A stretch of 6,525 bases of DNA from Candidatus Paceibacter sp. (GTDB lineage Bacteria > Patescibacteriota > Patescibacteriia > SG8-24 > DYFX01), in NCBI GenBank assembly GCA_020724945.1, contig DYFX01000054.1:1-6525 (forward strand), written 5' to 3'. Each line of letters opens with the position of its first letter. Within the stretch, counting starts at the first letter, position 1. Below are positions 1 to 4,790 of this stretch, one piece after another. A program made the translations under genes and the position numbers. The notes beneath the pieces are model-generated. The model ran no database searches. It was not told the origin of the DNA and saw only the letters and a list, made by a program, of their open reading frames with translations.

Positions 1-92
1 GACGCGCGTCCTACTCGATGACCTTCGACCACTACGAAGAGGTCCCGAAGAACGTCGAGATGGCCATCCTGGAAGGCAAGGGGAAGAAGTAA
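1..92 (+). CDS. fusA: Elongation factor G, C-terminal end (5' truncated by window)
   Basis: Only the last 29 codons are present, read from position 3 to a TAA at 90-92. The peptide starts RASYSMTFDHYEEVPKNVE and ends in a Lys/Gly-rich tail. The S-M-T-F-x-H-Y-E-E-V-P-K-N-V pattern is the conserved end of domain V of bacterial EF-G, the GTPase that drives ribosome translocation and, with RRF, ribosome recycling. The GTPase domain lies outside the window, so intactness cannot be judged. A strong hairpin terminator follows about 10 nt after the stop, so transcription probably ends here. That is unusual, because fusA is normally followed closely by tuf. In this window tuf begins about 2.7 kb further on, behind its own promoter. 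Identity is firm despite the short fragment. Confidence 0.9.
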   Translation, partial: RASYSMTFDHYEEVPKNVEMAILEGKGKK

Positions 93-101
93 GACTTCCG
101 A

Positions 102-129
102 AAAAGACGCCTCGTACGGGGCGTCTTTT
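102..129 (+). terminator. Rho-independent terminator after fusA
   Basis: AAAAGACGCC (102-111) pairs perfectly with GGCGTCTTTT (120-129) around an 8-nt loop. The stem has a G+C-rich core and ends in a T run, and it begins 9 nt after the fusA stop. The A tract on the 5' side gives a T run on the other strand too, so it could work in both directions. Confidence 0.85.
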
Positions 130-157
130 CGTGCTGAAGCATTTTCGTTGAAGGAAA

Positions 158-183
158 AAACCCCGCTCACATGAGCGGGGTTT
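158..183 (-). terminator. Rho-independent terminator of the minus-strand membrane operon
   Basis: AAACCCCGCTC (158-168) pairs with GAGCGGGGTTT (173-183) around a 4-nt loop. Read on the minus strand, the hairpin is followed by an uninterrupted run of six T, and it lies 5 nt beyond the stop codon of the 190-aa gene. It is better oriented for the minus strand than for fusA. With the hairpin at 102-129 it forms a back-to-back terminator pair separating convergent transcription units. Confidence 0.85.
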
Positions 184-188
184 CGCGT

Positions 189-761
189 TCAGCGCGGAGT
201 CTTCTCCGGCAGCGACGGCGGCGGCAGCTCCCGCATGCGGAAGCCTGTATCGCCGTCCTCGTCGTTGAAGGTGCTGCGATCGCCGTCGGTGCCGTCCCGT
301 CCTTCGCGTTCGCCGGGGAGTCCCTGGCGCTCGATCAGGACCGGGCGGCCGCTCTTCCGCATCGCCTGCATCGCGGCGGCCGTCTGCTCGTGCATGGCGC
401 GCGAGTAGGGAAGGCGGTAGGCGCGAGGTTCGCCGGAGATCGGTTCGTAGGCGAAGGGTCCGGGTTCGTCCTGCGCCAGCGGCACGACCCAGAGGAAGAT
501 CGCGCCGTCGTCGCGCTTGGCGGGGTTCGGTTCGCGCACCATGGCCGAGACGAGCAGCGCCCTCTGCGGCATCGGTTCGCGCGCCGCCCAGCCGAGATAG
601 CTGTCGAGCGCGTTCCAGACCTCGAGGCTGTAGAAGGCCACGAAGACCGTCAGGAAGGCCTTGAGCGCCCATCGGCCCTTGGCGTGCGCCAGGTACCAGG
701 CGAGCAGGCCCGCCAGGATCAGGAACCCGATGGGGATGGCGATGGAGATGCCGGTCGTCAT
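189..761 (-). CDS. Two-helix membrane protein of unknown function, third gene of ExbB/ExbD-like operon (190 aa)
   Basis: I do not recognise a named family. Two hydrophobic segments sit at about residues 5-26 and 34-49, followed by a soluble part. The most distinctive stretch is PRAYRLPYSRAMHEQ (112-126), preceded by a hydrophobic strand-like AIFLWVVPL (87-95) and followed by a helix and GRPVLIER (138-145). The last 45 residues are rich in Gly, Asp, Glu, Arg and Pro and look disordered. The ATG overlaps the TGA of the 216-aa gene by 4 nt (ATGA, 758-761). GGAGG on the minus strand (775-771) lies 9 nt upstream of the start, which supports it. Tight coupling to the channel-type genes suggests it is an accessory or regulatory subunit of the same membrane complex. 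That role is inference from position only. Confidence 0.8.
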   Translation of the reverse strand: MTTGISIAIPIGFLILAGLLAWYLAHAKGRWALKAFLTVFVAFYSLEVWNALDSYLGWAAREPMPQRALLVSAMVREPNPAKRDDGAIFLWVVPLAQDEPGPFAYEPISGEPRAYRLPYSRAMHEQTAAAMQAMRKSGRPVLIERQGLPGEREGRDGTDGDRSTFNDEDGDTGFRMRELPPPSLPEKTPR

Positions 762-1408
762 GGCACGATGCCTCCCGGGAAGGACATCCCTCCCTGCTGG
801 GCGCCGCCGCCGGAAGCCGCGCCGGTCAGGCTGATCGGAAGCTCGTTGGAGCCCGTCAGCTCGCCGTCGGCGGTGAGCGTGAAGCGGAAGGCGGTCGCCT
901 CGTCCTGCGCGCGCACGAGCGTGCGCTCCTTGGCGAGCAGCTCGGTGTCGTCGCCTTTCAGCCGGTAGAGCGCGATCGTCACCTTGGTCGGCGACGGATG
1001 GCGCTTGGCGTACATGTGGACATTGACGACATACTCGCCGGCCATGCCCTCGCGGATGATGGCGCGTTCGCGGTTCATGTCGAACTTCGCCTCGCCGGTG
1101 GAGGTCATGGCGCGGTCGCCGAGATCTCCGCGATCGTCGTACTCCAGGTGCATCAGCTCGGCCATCGTGCGGCCGAAGAAGACGAGGTTCCCCGAAGGGT
1201 CCTGCACATAGAGGTCGACATCGTCGTTGGCCTCGTTCGGCCAGGTCGCGACGATCGCGTAGAGGCCGTCGGTCTCGAGGCTCGCCTTCTTCCGCTCGTC
1301 GCGGGGCGGCTCGACCTTGAGGAGCATGACGATCGCCAGGACGCCGACGAGCATGTTGAAGATCACGTCCATGAACATGACCTTGGCGAAGATGCCCGGG
1401 CGCTTCAC
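758..1408 (-). CDS. ExbD/TolR-like membrane anchor with extracytoplasmic beta-sandwich-type domain (216 aa)
   Basis: The GTG start at 1408-1406 overlaps the stop of the channel gene (GTGA), with GAGGAG 8 nt upstream. Upstream in-frame codons lie inside the channel gene, so they are not coding for this protein. Residues 10-31 form one membrane helix containing FMDVIFNMLVGVLAIVM. This resembles the ExbD/TolR helix pattern F-I-D-V-M-L, and places Asp14 where those families carry the proton-carrying aspartate. Beyond the helix there is no recognisable ExbD periplasmic domain. Instead residues 50-180 show W56-P57, DDVDLYVQDPSGN (62-74), HLEYDDRGD (87-95) and GEYVVNVHMY (124-133), a pattern I associate with YfaP/DUF2135-like beta-sandwich domains. 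The Asp-rich motifs could bind calcium. The tail (197-216) is Gly-rich and low complexity. The topology predicted is a short cytoplasmic N-terminus and an exported C-terminus. The helix match is seen directly; the domain name and function are inference. Confidence 0.8.
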   Translation of the reverse strand: MKRPGIFAKVMFMDVIFNMLVGVLAIVMLLKVEPPRDERKKASLETDGLYAIVATWPNEANDDVDLYVQDPSGNLVFFGRTMAELMHLEYDDRGDLGDRAMTSTGEAKFDMNRERAIIREGMAGEYVVNVHMYAKRHPSPTKVTIALYRLKGDDTELLAKERTLVRAQDEATAFRFTLTADGELTGSNELPISLTGAASGGGAQQGGMSFPGGIVP

Positions 1409-1923
1409 AGCTCCGTCTCCTCGATCGCCTGCGACAGCAGGTGGGCCTGGAGGCCCAGCAGGATGCCGCAGATGCCGCCGACCAGCGTCGTGAGGAACGC
1501 CGTGGCCATGCCGGCCTTGATCTGCGCGACGAAGGCCTTGGCGGCTTCGGTGCCGTCGCCGCCCGCGGGCGTGTCGCCGTTCAGCATCATGTAGAGGCCG
1601 AAGACGGTGCCGAGCAGTCCGATCTCGACGCAGGCGTTGACCGCGTGCCAGCCGTGGCCCAGGCGGATCTTCAGCCGCTTGAGCAGATAGGCGTTCGATT
1701 CGTTCTCCGCGAGGCCTTCGCGGCGGATCGCGTCGAGCCTCCAGGTGAGGAGGCCGCACCAGAGGCTGCTGACGGCGAAGACCGCGAGCGCGACGAAGCT
1801 CAAACGCGTGGCGTCGCCCTCGTAGAGGAGGTCGAACCAGCCGAGGCGGTGAGCGAAGAAGGCCCCGACGACGATCAGGCTCGCCATCGCGGTCCACTGC
1901 AGGAAAAGCCTTTTCTCTCTCAT
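1405..1923 (-). CDS. ExbB/TolQ/MotA-family ion-channel subunit (172 aa)
   Basis: This is a short polytopic protein with four hydrophobic segments at about 11-27, 41-61, 95-114 and 137-160. The third and fourth carry the family signatures: EIGLLGTVFGLYMML (100-114, compare the ExbB/TolQ pattern G-L-L-G-T-V-x-G) and GMATAFLTTLVGG (138-150, compare A-L-x-T-T-x-x-G). In ExbB, TolQ and MotA these helices surround the helix of ExbD, TolR or MotB and form the proton or sodium path. At 172 residues it is shorter than typical ExbB or TolQ (about 220-245) and lacks a large cytoplasmic loop; residues 62-93 form only a short charged segment. An imperfect Shine-Dalgarno (AAGGCAGGT) precedes the ATG. It is first in a three-gene coupled operon. 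I am confident of the superfamily, but the specific energised process is unknown. No TonB-, OmpA- or flagellum-like gene is adjacent. Confidence 0.85.
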   Translation of the reverse strand: MREKRLFLQWTAMASLIVVGAFFAHRLGWFDLLYEGDATRLSFVALAVFAVSSLWCGLLTWRLDAIRREGLAENESNAYLLKRLKIRLGHGWHAVNACVEIGLLGTVFGLYMMLNGDTPAGGDGTEAAKAFVAQIKAGMATAFLTTLVGGICGILLGLQAHLLSQAIEETEL

Positions 1924-1944
1924 CGTGACCTGCCTTTCAAGGAG

Positions 1945-1973
1945 CTTCTCTCAACCTAGCTGAAGGGACCCGT
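1945..1973 (-). promoter_or_regulatory. Weak candidate promoter for the membrane operon
   Basis: On the minus strand TTGCGG and TAGGTT are separated by 17 nt about 20-50 nt upstream of the channel-gene ATG. Each hexamer matches only three consensus positions. It is listed as the best candidate in the short divergent intergenic region, not as a secure call. Confidence 0.2.
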
Positions 1974-1987
1974 GCCCGCAAGCGGCA

Positions 1988-2017
1988 TTGACGCTCCGGC
2001 CGTTTTCGCCGTATCCT
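1988..2017 (+). promoter_or_regulatory. Candidate promoter for the 60-aa membrane protein
   Basis: TTGACG (1988-1993, five of six to the -35 consensus) is followed after 18 nt by TATCCT (2012-2017, four of six to the -10 consensus). A start site near 2024 would leave a leader of about 12 nt, just enough to include the AGGAGG at 2026-2031. Spacing is one longer than optimal. Confidence 0.4.
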
Positions 2018-2031
2018 CCTCCGCGAGGAGG
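2015..2031. repeat. Perfect inverted repeat containing the Shine-Dalgarno of the 60-aa gene
   Basis: CCTCCTC (2015-2021) and GAGGAGG (2025-2031) are exact reverse complements around a 3-nt spacer. The right arm is the Shine-Dalgarno of the GTG start at 2036. If transcription starts upstream of 2015, the RNA would hide the ribosome-binding site in a hairpin. If it starts near 2024, only the right arm is transcribed. It could also be a DNA operator. Confidence 0.6.
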
Positions 2032-2035
2032 GAAA

Positions 2036-2218
2036 GTGGGCAGTCTCGCGTTCTTCATCGGGCTCGTACTCGAAATCGCGCTCACGGCCGCGTCTTGCAT
2101 CGTCGTCGGCACGCTGGTCCTGTCGGCCTTCGTCGTCGTCGCTCCGCTGGCCATCGCCGCGGAAACCCTGCTCTTCGTGTCGGATCTGTTCCGTCCGTCC
2201 CCGCCCCCTCCATCCTAG
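2036..2218 (+). CDS. Very small hydrophobic membrane protein, unknown function (60 aa)
   Basis: The GTG at 2036 is chosen because AGGAGG (2026-2031) sits 4 nt upstream. An in-frame ATG at 1988 would add 16 Pro/Arg-rich residues, has no ribosome-binding site and overlaps the candidate promoter. The product is almost entirely hydrophobic from residues 3 to 48, probably two membrane helices (about 3-25 and 28-48) with no polar loop to speak of. One acidic residue (Glu13) lies inside the first helix and Glu43 near the end of the second. The tail is RPSPPPPS. The TAG stop lies within a rho-independent terminator, so this is a monocistronic unit with its own signals, which argues that it is a real gene. 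No family is recognised. It is divergent from the ExbB-like operon and could be related to it, but nothing in the sequence proves that. A non-coding transcript remains possible. Confidence 0.55.
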   Translation: MGSLAFFIGLVLEIALTAASCIVVGTLVLSAFVVVAPLAIAAETLLFVSDLFRPSPPPPS

Positions 2219-2228
2219 GGGGCGTTTT
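2202..2228 (+). terminator. Rho-independent terminator of the 60-aa gene
   Basis: CGCCCCC (2202-2208) pairs perfectly with GGGGGCG (2218-2224) around a 9-nt loop and is followed by TTTT. The TAG stop of the small gene (2216-2218) lies at the base of the right arm. It separates this unit from the next promoter, which starts 3 nt later. Confidence 0.8.
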
Positions 2229-2230
2229 CA

Positions 2231-2258
2231 TTGACAAGCGCGCGCGATGCGCTACAGT
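2231..2258 (+). promoter_or_regulatory. Promoter of the 142-aa gene
   Basis: A perfect -35 box TTGACA (2231-2236), a 16-nt spacer and TACAGT (2253-2258, four of six to TATAAT). The expected start near 2265 leaves a leader of only about 17 nt before ATG at 2282. The -10 context GCTACAGT is nearly the same as GCTACACT at the tuf promoter. Confidence 0.75.
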
Positions 2259-2281
2259 GTCGCCACTTAGCGCATCTGCCT

Positions 2282-2710
2282 ATGAAAGAAGAGACATTGA
2301 AGCGCCTCTTATCCCTCATCGAGAAGACGGGGGACCGCCTGGTCATCACCGACCCGGCCGGGGAACAGCCTTTCGTCCTGATGGGGCTCGATCACTACGA
2401 GAAACTCGTGGTCGGGGAGTGGAAGCCCGAGGTCCAAAAGCGGGAACCGGCGCCTCCGCAGGCCCTCCCGATCTCGACCGGCTTCCCGGACAATAAGCCG
2501 CCCAAGCGCGAAATCCCGCTCTGGAAGGCGCCGGCGACACCGCAAAATGGGCCAAGATTAGCCCAAGACAGGCCGATGATCGACGACAAGCCCGCCGCGA
2601 AACCGGCCTCCGCGCCCCAAGCGGCTCCGCGGCAGGCGACCCTTCCCAAGCCCGAAGCCCCTTCAGAACCCGAAGGTGAGGAGCAGTTCTACTTAGAACC
2701 GTTGGAATAA
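2282..2710 (+). CDS. 142-aa protein with Phd/YefM-like N-terminus and disordered Pro/Ala-rich tail, upstream of tuf
   Basis: The ATG at 2282 is chosen because the promoter ends at 2258; earlier in-frame codons would overlap it. Residues 1-45 look folded: a helix (2-15), then DRLVITDPAGEQPFVLMGLD (18-37) and HYEKLVVG. This strand-strand-helix pattern ending in L-D-x-Y-E-x-L resembles the N-terminal half of Phd/YefM antitoxins, which bind DNA as dimers. Residues 46-132 are Pro-, Ala-, Lys- and Gln-rich with no predicted structure, apart from a short REIPLWKAP island (76-84). The extreme C-terminus is acidic and aromatic, EEQFYLEPLE (133-142), and looks like a short binding motif. I have a recollection of similar tails in Patescibacteria proteins but cannot verify it. 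No toxin gene is adjacent, so an antitoxin role is not supported. No Shine-Dalgarno is visible. Function unknown; a translation or transcription link is only a guess from location. Confidence 0.8.
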   Translation: MKEETLKRLLSLIEKTGDRLVITDPAGEQPFVLMGLDHYEKLVVGEWKPEVQKREPAPPQALPISTGFPDNKPPKREIPLWKAPATPQNGPRLAQDRPMIDDKPAAKPASAPQAAPRQATLPKPEAPSEPEGEEQFYLEPLE

Positions 2711-2735
2711 GCCCCTCCCTTGGCGGATTAAGGCC

Positions 2736-2760
2736 AAAAAGCCCGACTTGACCGCTTTTT
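2736..2760. repeat. Inverted repeat spanning the tuf -35 box, possible weak terminator or operator
   Basis: AAAAAGC (2736-2742) pairs with GCTTTTT (2754-2760) around an 11-nt loop that contains the tuf -35 hexamer (2748-2753). As RNA it is a weak stem ending in a T run and could end the 142-aa transcript. As DNA it frames the -35 box symmetrically enough to be an operator. Confidence 0.45.
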
Positions 2761-2776
2761 GACCCTCTGCTACACT
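2748..2776 (+). promoter_or_regulatory. Promoter of tuf
   Basis: TTGACC (2748-2753, five of six) and TACACT (2771-2776, four of six) are separated by exactly 17 nt. The predicted start near 2783 gives a leader of about 33 nt, most of whose 3' half (2794-2811) is A/T. The presence of a dedicated promoter fits the physical separation of tuf from fusA. Confidence 0.75.
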
Positions 2777-2815
2777 CGCTTGCGACACACGTCAACTTTT
2801 TTATTTATTATCGGT

Positions 2816-4009
<1,194 letters not shown>

Positions 4010-4011
4010 AG

Positions 4012-4047
4012 TCGGGACGCCCCGAGCCTCATCTAAGAGGGTCGGGG
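4012..4047 (+). promoter_or_regulatory. Mutually exclusive hairpins between tuf and rpsJ, possible attenuator
   Basis: Three matching segments are present. TCGGG (4012-4016) can pair with CCCGA (4021-4025). Alternatively CCCCGA (4020-4025) pairs with TCGGGG (4042-4047), extended inside by CCTC/GAGG (4027-4030 with 4037-4040) across one G-G mismatch. The two folds compete for the same middle segment. No T run follows the larger hairpin, so it is not a classical intrinsic terminator. Confidence 0.45.
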
Positions 4048-4069
4048 TATCCTGCTGAAAACGCCCTTT

Positions 4070-4402
4070 ATGGAAAAGGACAAGAAAAAGGAAGAAGCCA
4101 GCGCCCGCGTCCGCATCAAGATCCGCGCCTACGACCACAAGGTCATCGACCAGTCCACGCGCACGATCATCGATACGGCCACCCGCACCGGCGCGTCGAT
4201 CCGCGGCCCCGTGCCGCTTCCGACGGAGAAGCACAAGTACACCGTCAACCGCTCGACGTTCGTCCACAAGAACGCGCGCGAGCAGTACGAGATGCGCGTG
4301 CACAAGAGGCTGATCGACATCATGGATCCGACCCCCAAGACGGTCGAATCGCTGATGAGCCTCAATCTCCCCGCCGGCGTCGACGTGGAGATCAAGATGT
4401 AA
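4070..4402 (+). CDS. rpsJ: 30S ribosomal protein S10 (110 aa)
   Basis: S10 is a head protein of the small subunit and, as NusE, also takes part in transcription antitermination. The family signature is clear: RVRIKIRAYDHKVIDQSTRT (13-32), TGASIRGPVPLPTEKHKYTV (40-59), REQYEMRVHKRLIDI (75-89), and a C-terminal LPAGVDVEIKM. The usual length is 102-105, and here the first dozen residues (MEKDKKKEEASA) are a charged, Lys/Glu-rich extension. The start is the only plausible ATG before the conserved core and lacks a Shine-Dalgarno. It lies 60 nt after tuf with a hairpin pair between. Unlike the common S10 operon, it is not followed directly by rplC but by 388 nt without a gene. Confidence 0.97.
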   Translation: MEKDKKKEEASARVRIKIRAYDHKVIDQSTRTIIDTATRTGASIRGPVPLPTEKHKYTVNRSTFVHKNAREQYEMRVHKRLIDIMDPTPKTVESLMSLNLPAGVDVEIKM

Positions 4403-4409
4403 ACCTTTT

Positions 4410-4464
4410 CCGATGGGCCGCTGGTCGCCCCGTCACGCGACGGGGTCATCCAGCGGCGCATCGG
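4410..4464 (+). promoter_or_regulatory. Very long stem-loop directly after rpsJ
   Basis: Three stacked helices: CCGATG/CATCGG (4410-4415 with 4459-4464), GCCGCTGG/CCAGCGGC (4417-4424 with 4450-4457) and CCCCGTC/GACGGGG (4428-4434 with 4439-4445), capped by ACGC. They are separated by a G-G mismatch and a small internal loop, giving 21 base pairs. It starts 7 nt after the rpsJ stop. No T run follows, so it is not a standard terminator; transcript protection or an RNA-domain role are alternatives. Confidence 0.75.
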
Positions 4465-4561
4465 CAGCCCGCAGATTCGACAATCAGTCCGGTCAAGGAA
4501 CGGCAGAGAAAGATGGCACGCATACGAATGGCCTACGGCGCCAAAACCTCTGGATGAAGCC

Positions 4562-4589
4562 CTGACGGGACGGAGAGTTCCGCTACAAC
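4562..4589 (+). promoter_or_regulatory. Candidate promoter for the rplC operon
   Basis: CTGACG (4562-4567, four of six) and TACAAC (4584-4589, four of six) are 16 nt apart, and the -10 context GCTACAAC resembles the GCTACA of the two better promoters here. It would give a leader of about 195 nt including the hairpin at 4626-4702. It lies inside the foldable region, so it may be chance. Confidence 0.3.
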
Positions 4590-4625
4590 TCGACTTGTCT
4601 CGAACACGCCAAGCCACGCGTAGGG

Positions 4626-4702
4626 ACAGATGCAAGAAGTTTCCTCATGATATCGCCCCGGCCTTGCCGGGAAGTGATCGTGCCGAGACTTCTTGTTTCT
4701 GT
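4626..4702 (+). promoter_or_regulatory. Long interrupted hairpin upstream of rplC
   Basis: ACAGA (4626-4630) pairs with TCTGT (4698-4702) and GCAAGAAGT (4632-4640) with ACTTCTTGT (4688-4696), separated by a single U-U mismatch. Inside, CATGAT pairs with ATCGTG (4646-4651 with 4677-4682, one wobble) and CCCGGC with GCCGGG (4657-4662 with 4666-4671) around a 3-nt loop. It ends 88 nt before the rplC ATG. It is a plausible regulatory leader element. Confidence 0.6.
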
Positions 4703-4790
4703 TATTGCGCCGGTCGGGGGAGGATCCCAAGCGAAACGGAGACAGGCATCGAACATAATAACCCGTGTTCCTCTGCCTTAATTGGATCGT

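Larger units (their letters stand above)
4403..4790 (+). other. Gene-free, highly foldable region between rpsJ and rplC, candidate structured RNA or leader
   Basis: No convincing protein gene is found in this 388-nt stretch: frames lack a family match and usable start signals. By eye it contains consecutive, non-overlapping long pairings: 4410-4464 (21 bp with interruptions), ATTCG/CGAAT (4475-4479 with 4525-4529), CCTACG/CGTAGG (4532-4537 with 4619-4624), and 4626-4702 (long interrupted hairpin). The helices abut one another, as in a multidomain RNA. From 4703 to 4790 I see only a small GGGA/TCCC hairpin (4718-4728) and an A/T-rich patch (4755-4760). I do not match it to RNase P RNA, tmRNA, SRP RNA or a riboswitch that I know. 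Possible roles are a long leader through which a ribosomal protein such as L3 or L4 controls rplCDW, or an independent small RNA. The folding is by eye and unscored. Confidence 0.5.

Noticed and set aside
998..1594. Plus-strand open frame opposite the membrane operon
   Set aside because: Overlaps two minus-strand genes with recognisable membrane and family motifs. Its translation is Asp/Val/Glu/His-biased, typical of an antisense frame.
1409..1897. N-terminal extension of the ExbD-like protein upstream of the GTG at 1408
   Set aside because: It lies wholly within the ExbB-like gene in another frame and is Arg-rich with no structure. The GTG has a Shine-Dalgarno and a normal 4-nt overlap.
189..1923. 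Zorya-type phage defence (ZorA/ZorB) identity for the membrane operon
   Set aside because: The channel subunit lacks ZorA's long cytoplasmic tail, the second protein has no OmpA-like peptidoglycan-binding motif, and no helicase or nuclease genes are nearby. A defence role is not excluded but this specific label is unsupported.
2720..2737. TTGGC/GCCAA inverted repeat after the 142-aa gene as a terminator
   Set aside because: Only five base pairs, and it is followed by A, not T. The repeat at 2736-2760 is a better candidate.
4474..4499. Resemblance to tmRNA (GATTCGAC) and SRP RNA (GTCCGG..AAGGAA)
   Set aside because: The matches are short and isolated. I find no tmRNA tag frame or tRNA-like 3' end, and no SRP RNA tetraloop hairpin at the expected place.
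4595..4790. Possible short protein-coding frame in the rpsJ-rplC interval
   Set aside because: The frame runs into rplC out of phase, has no ribosome-binding site, and its translation has Cys/Arg/Pro clusters with no resemblance to a protein family.
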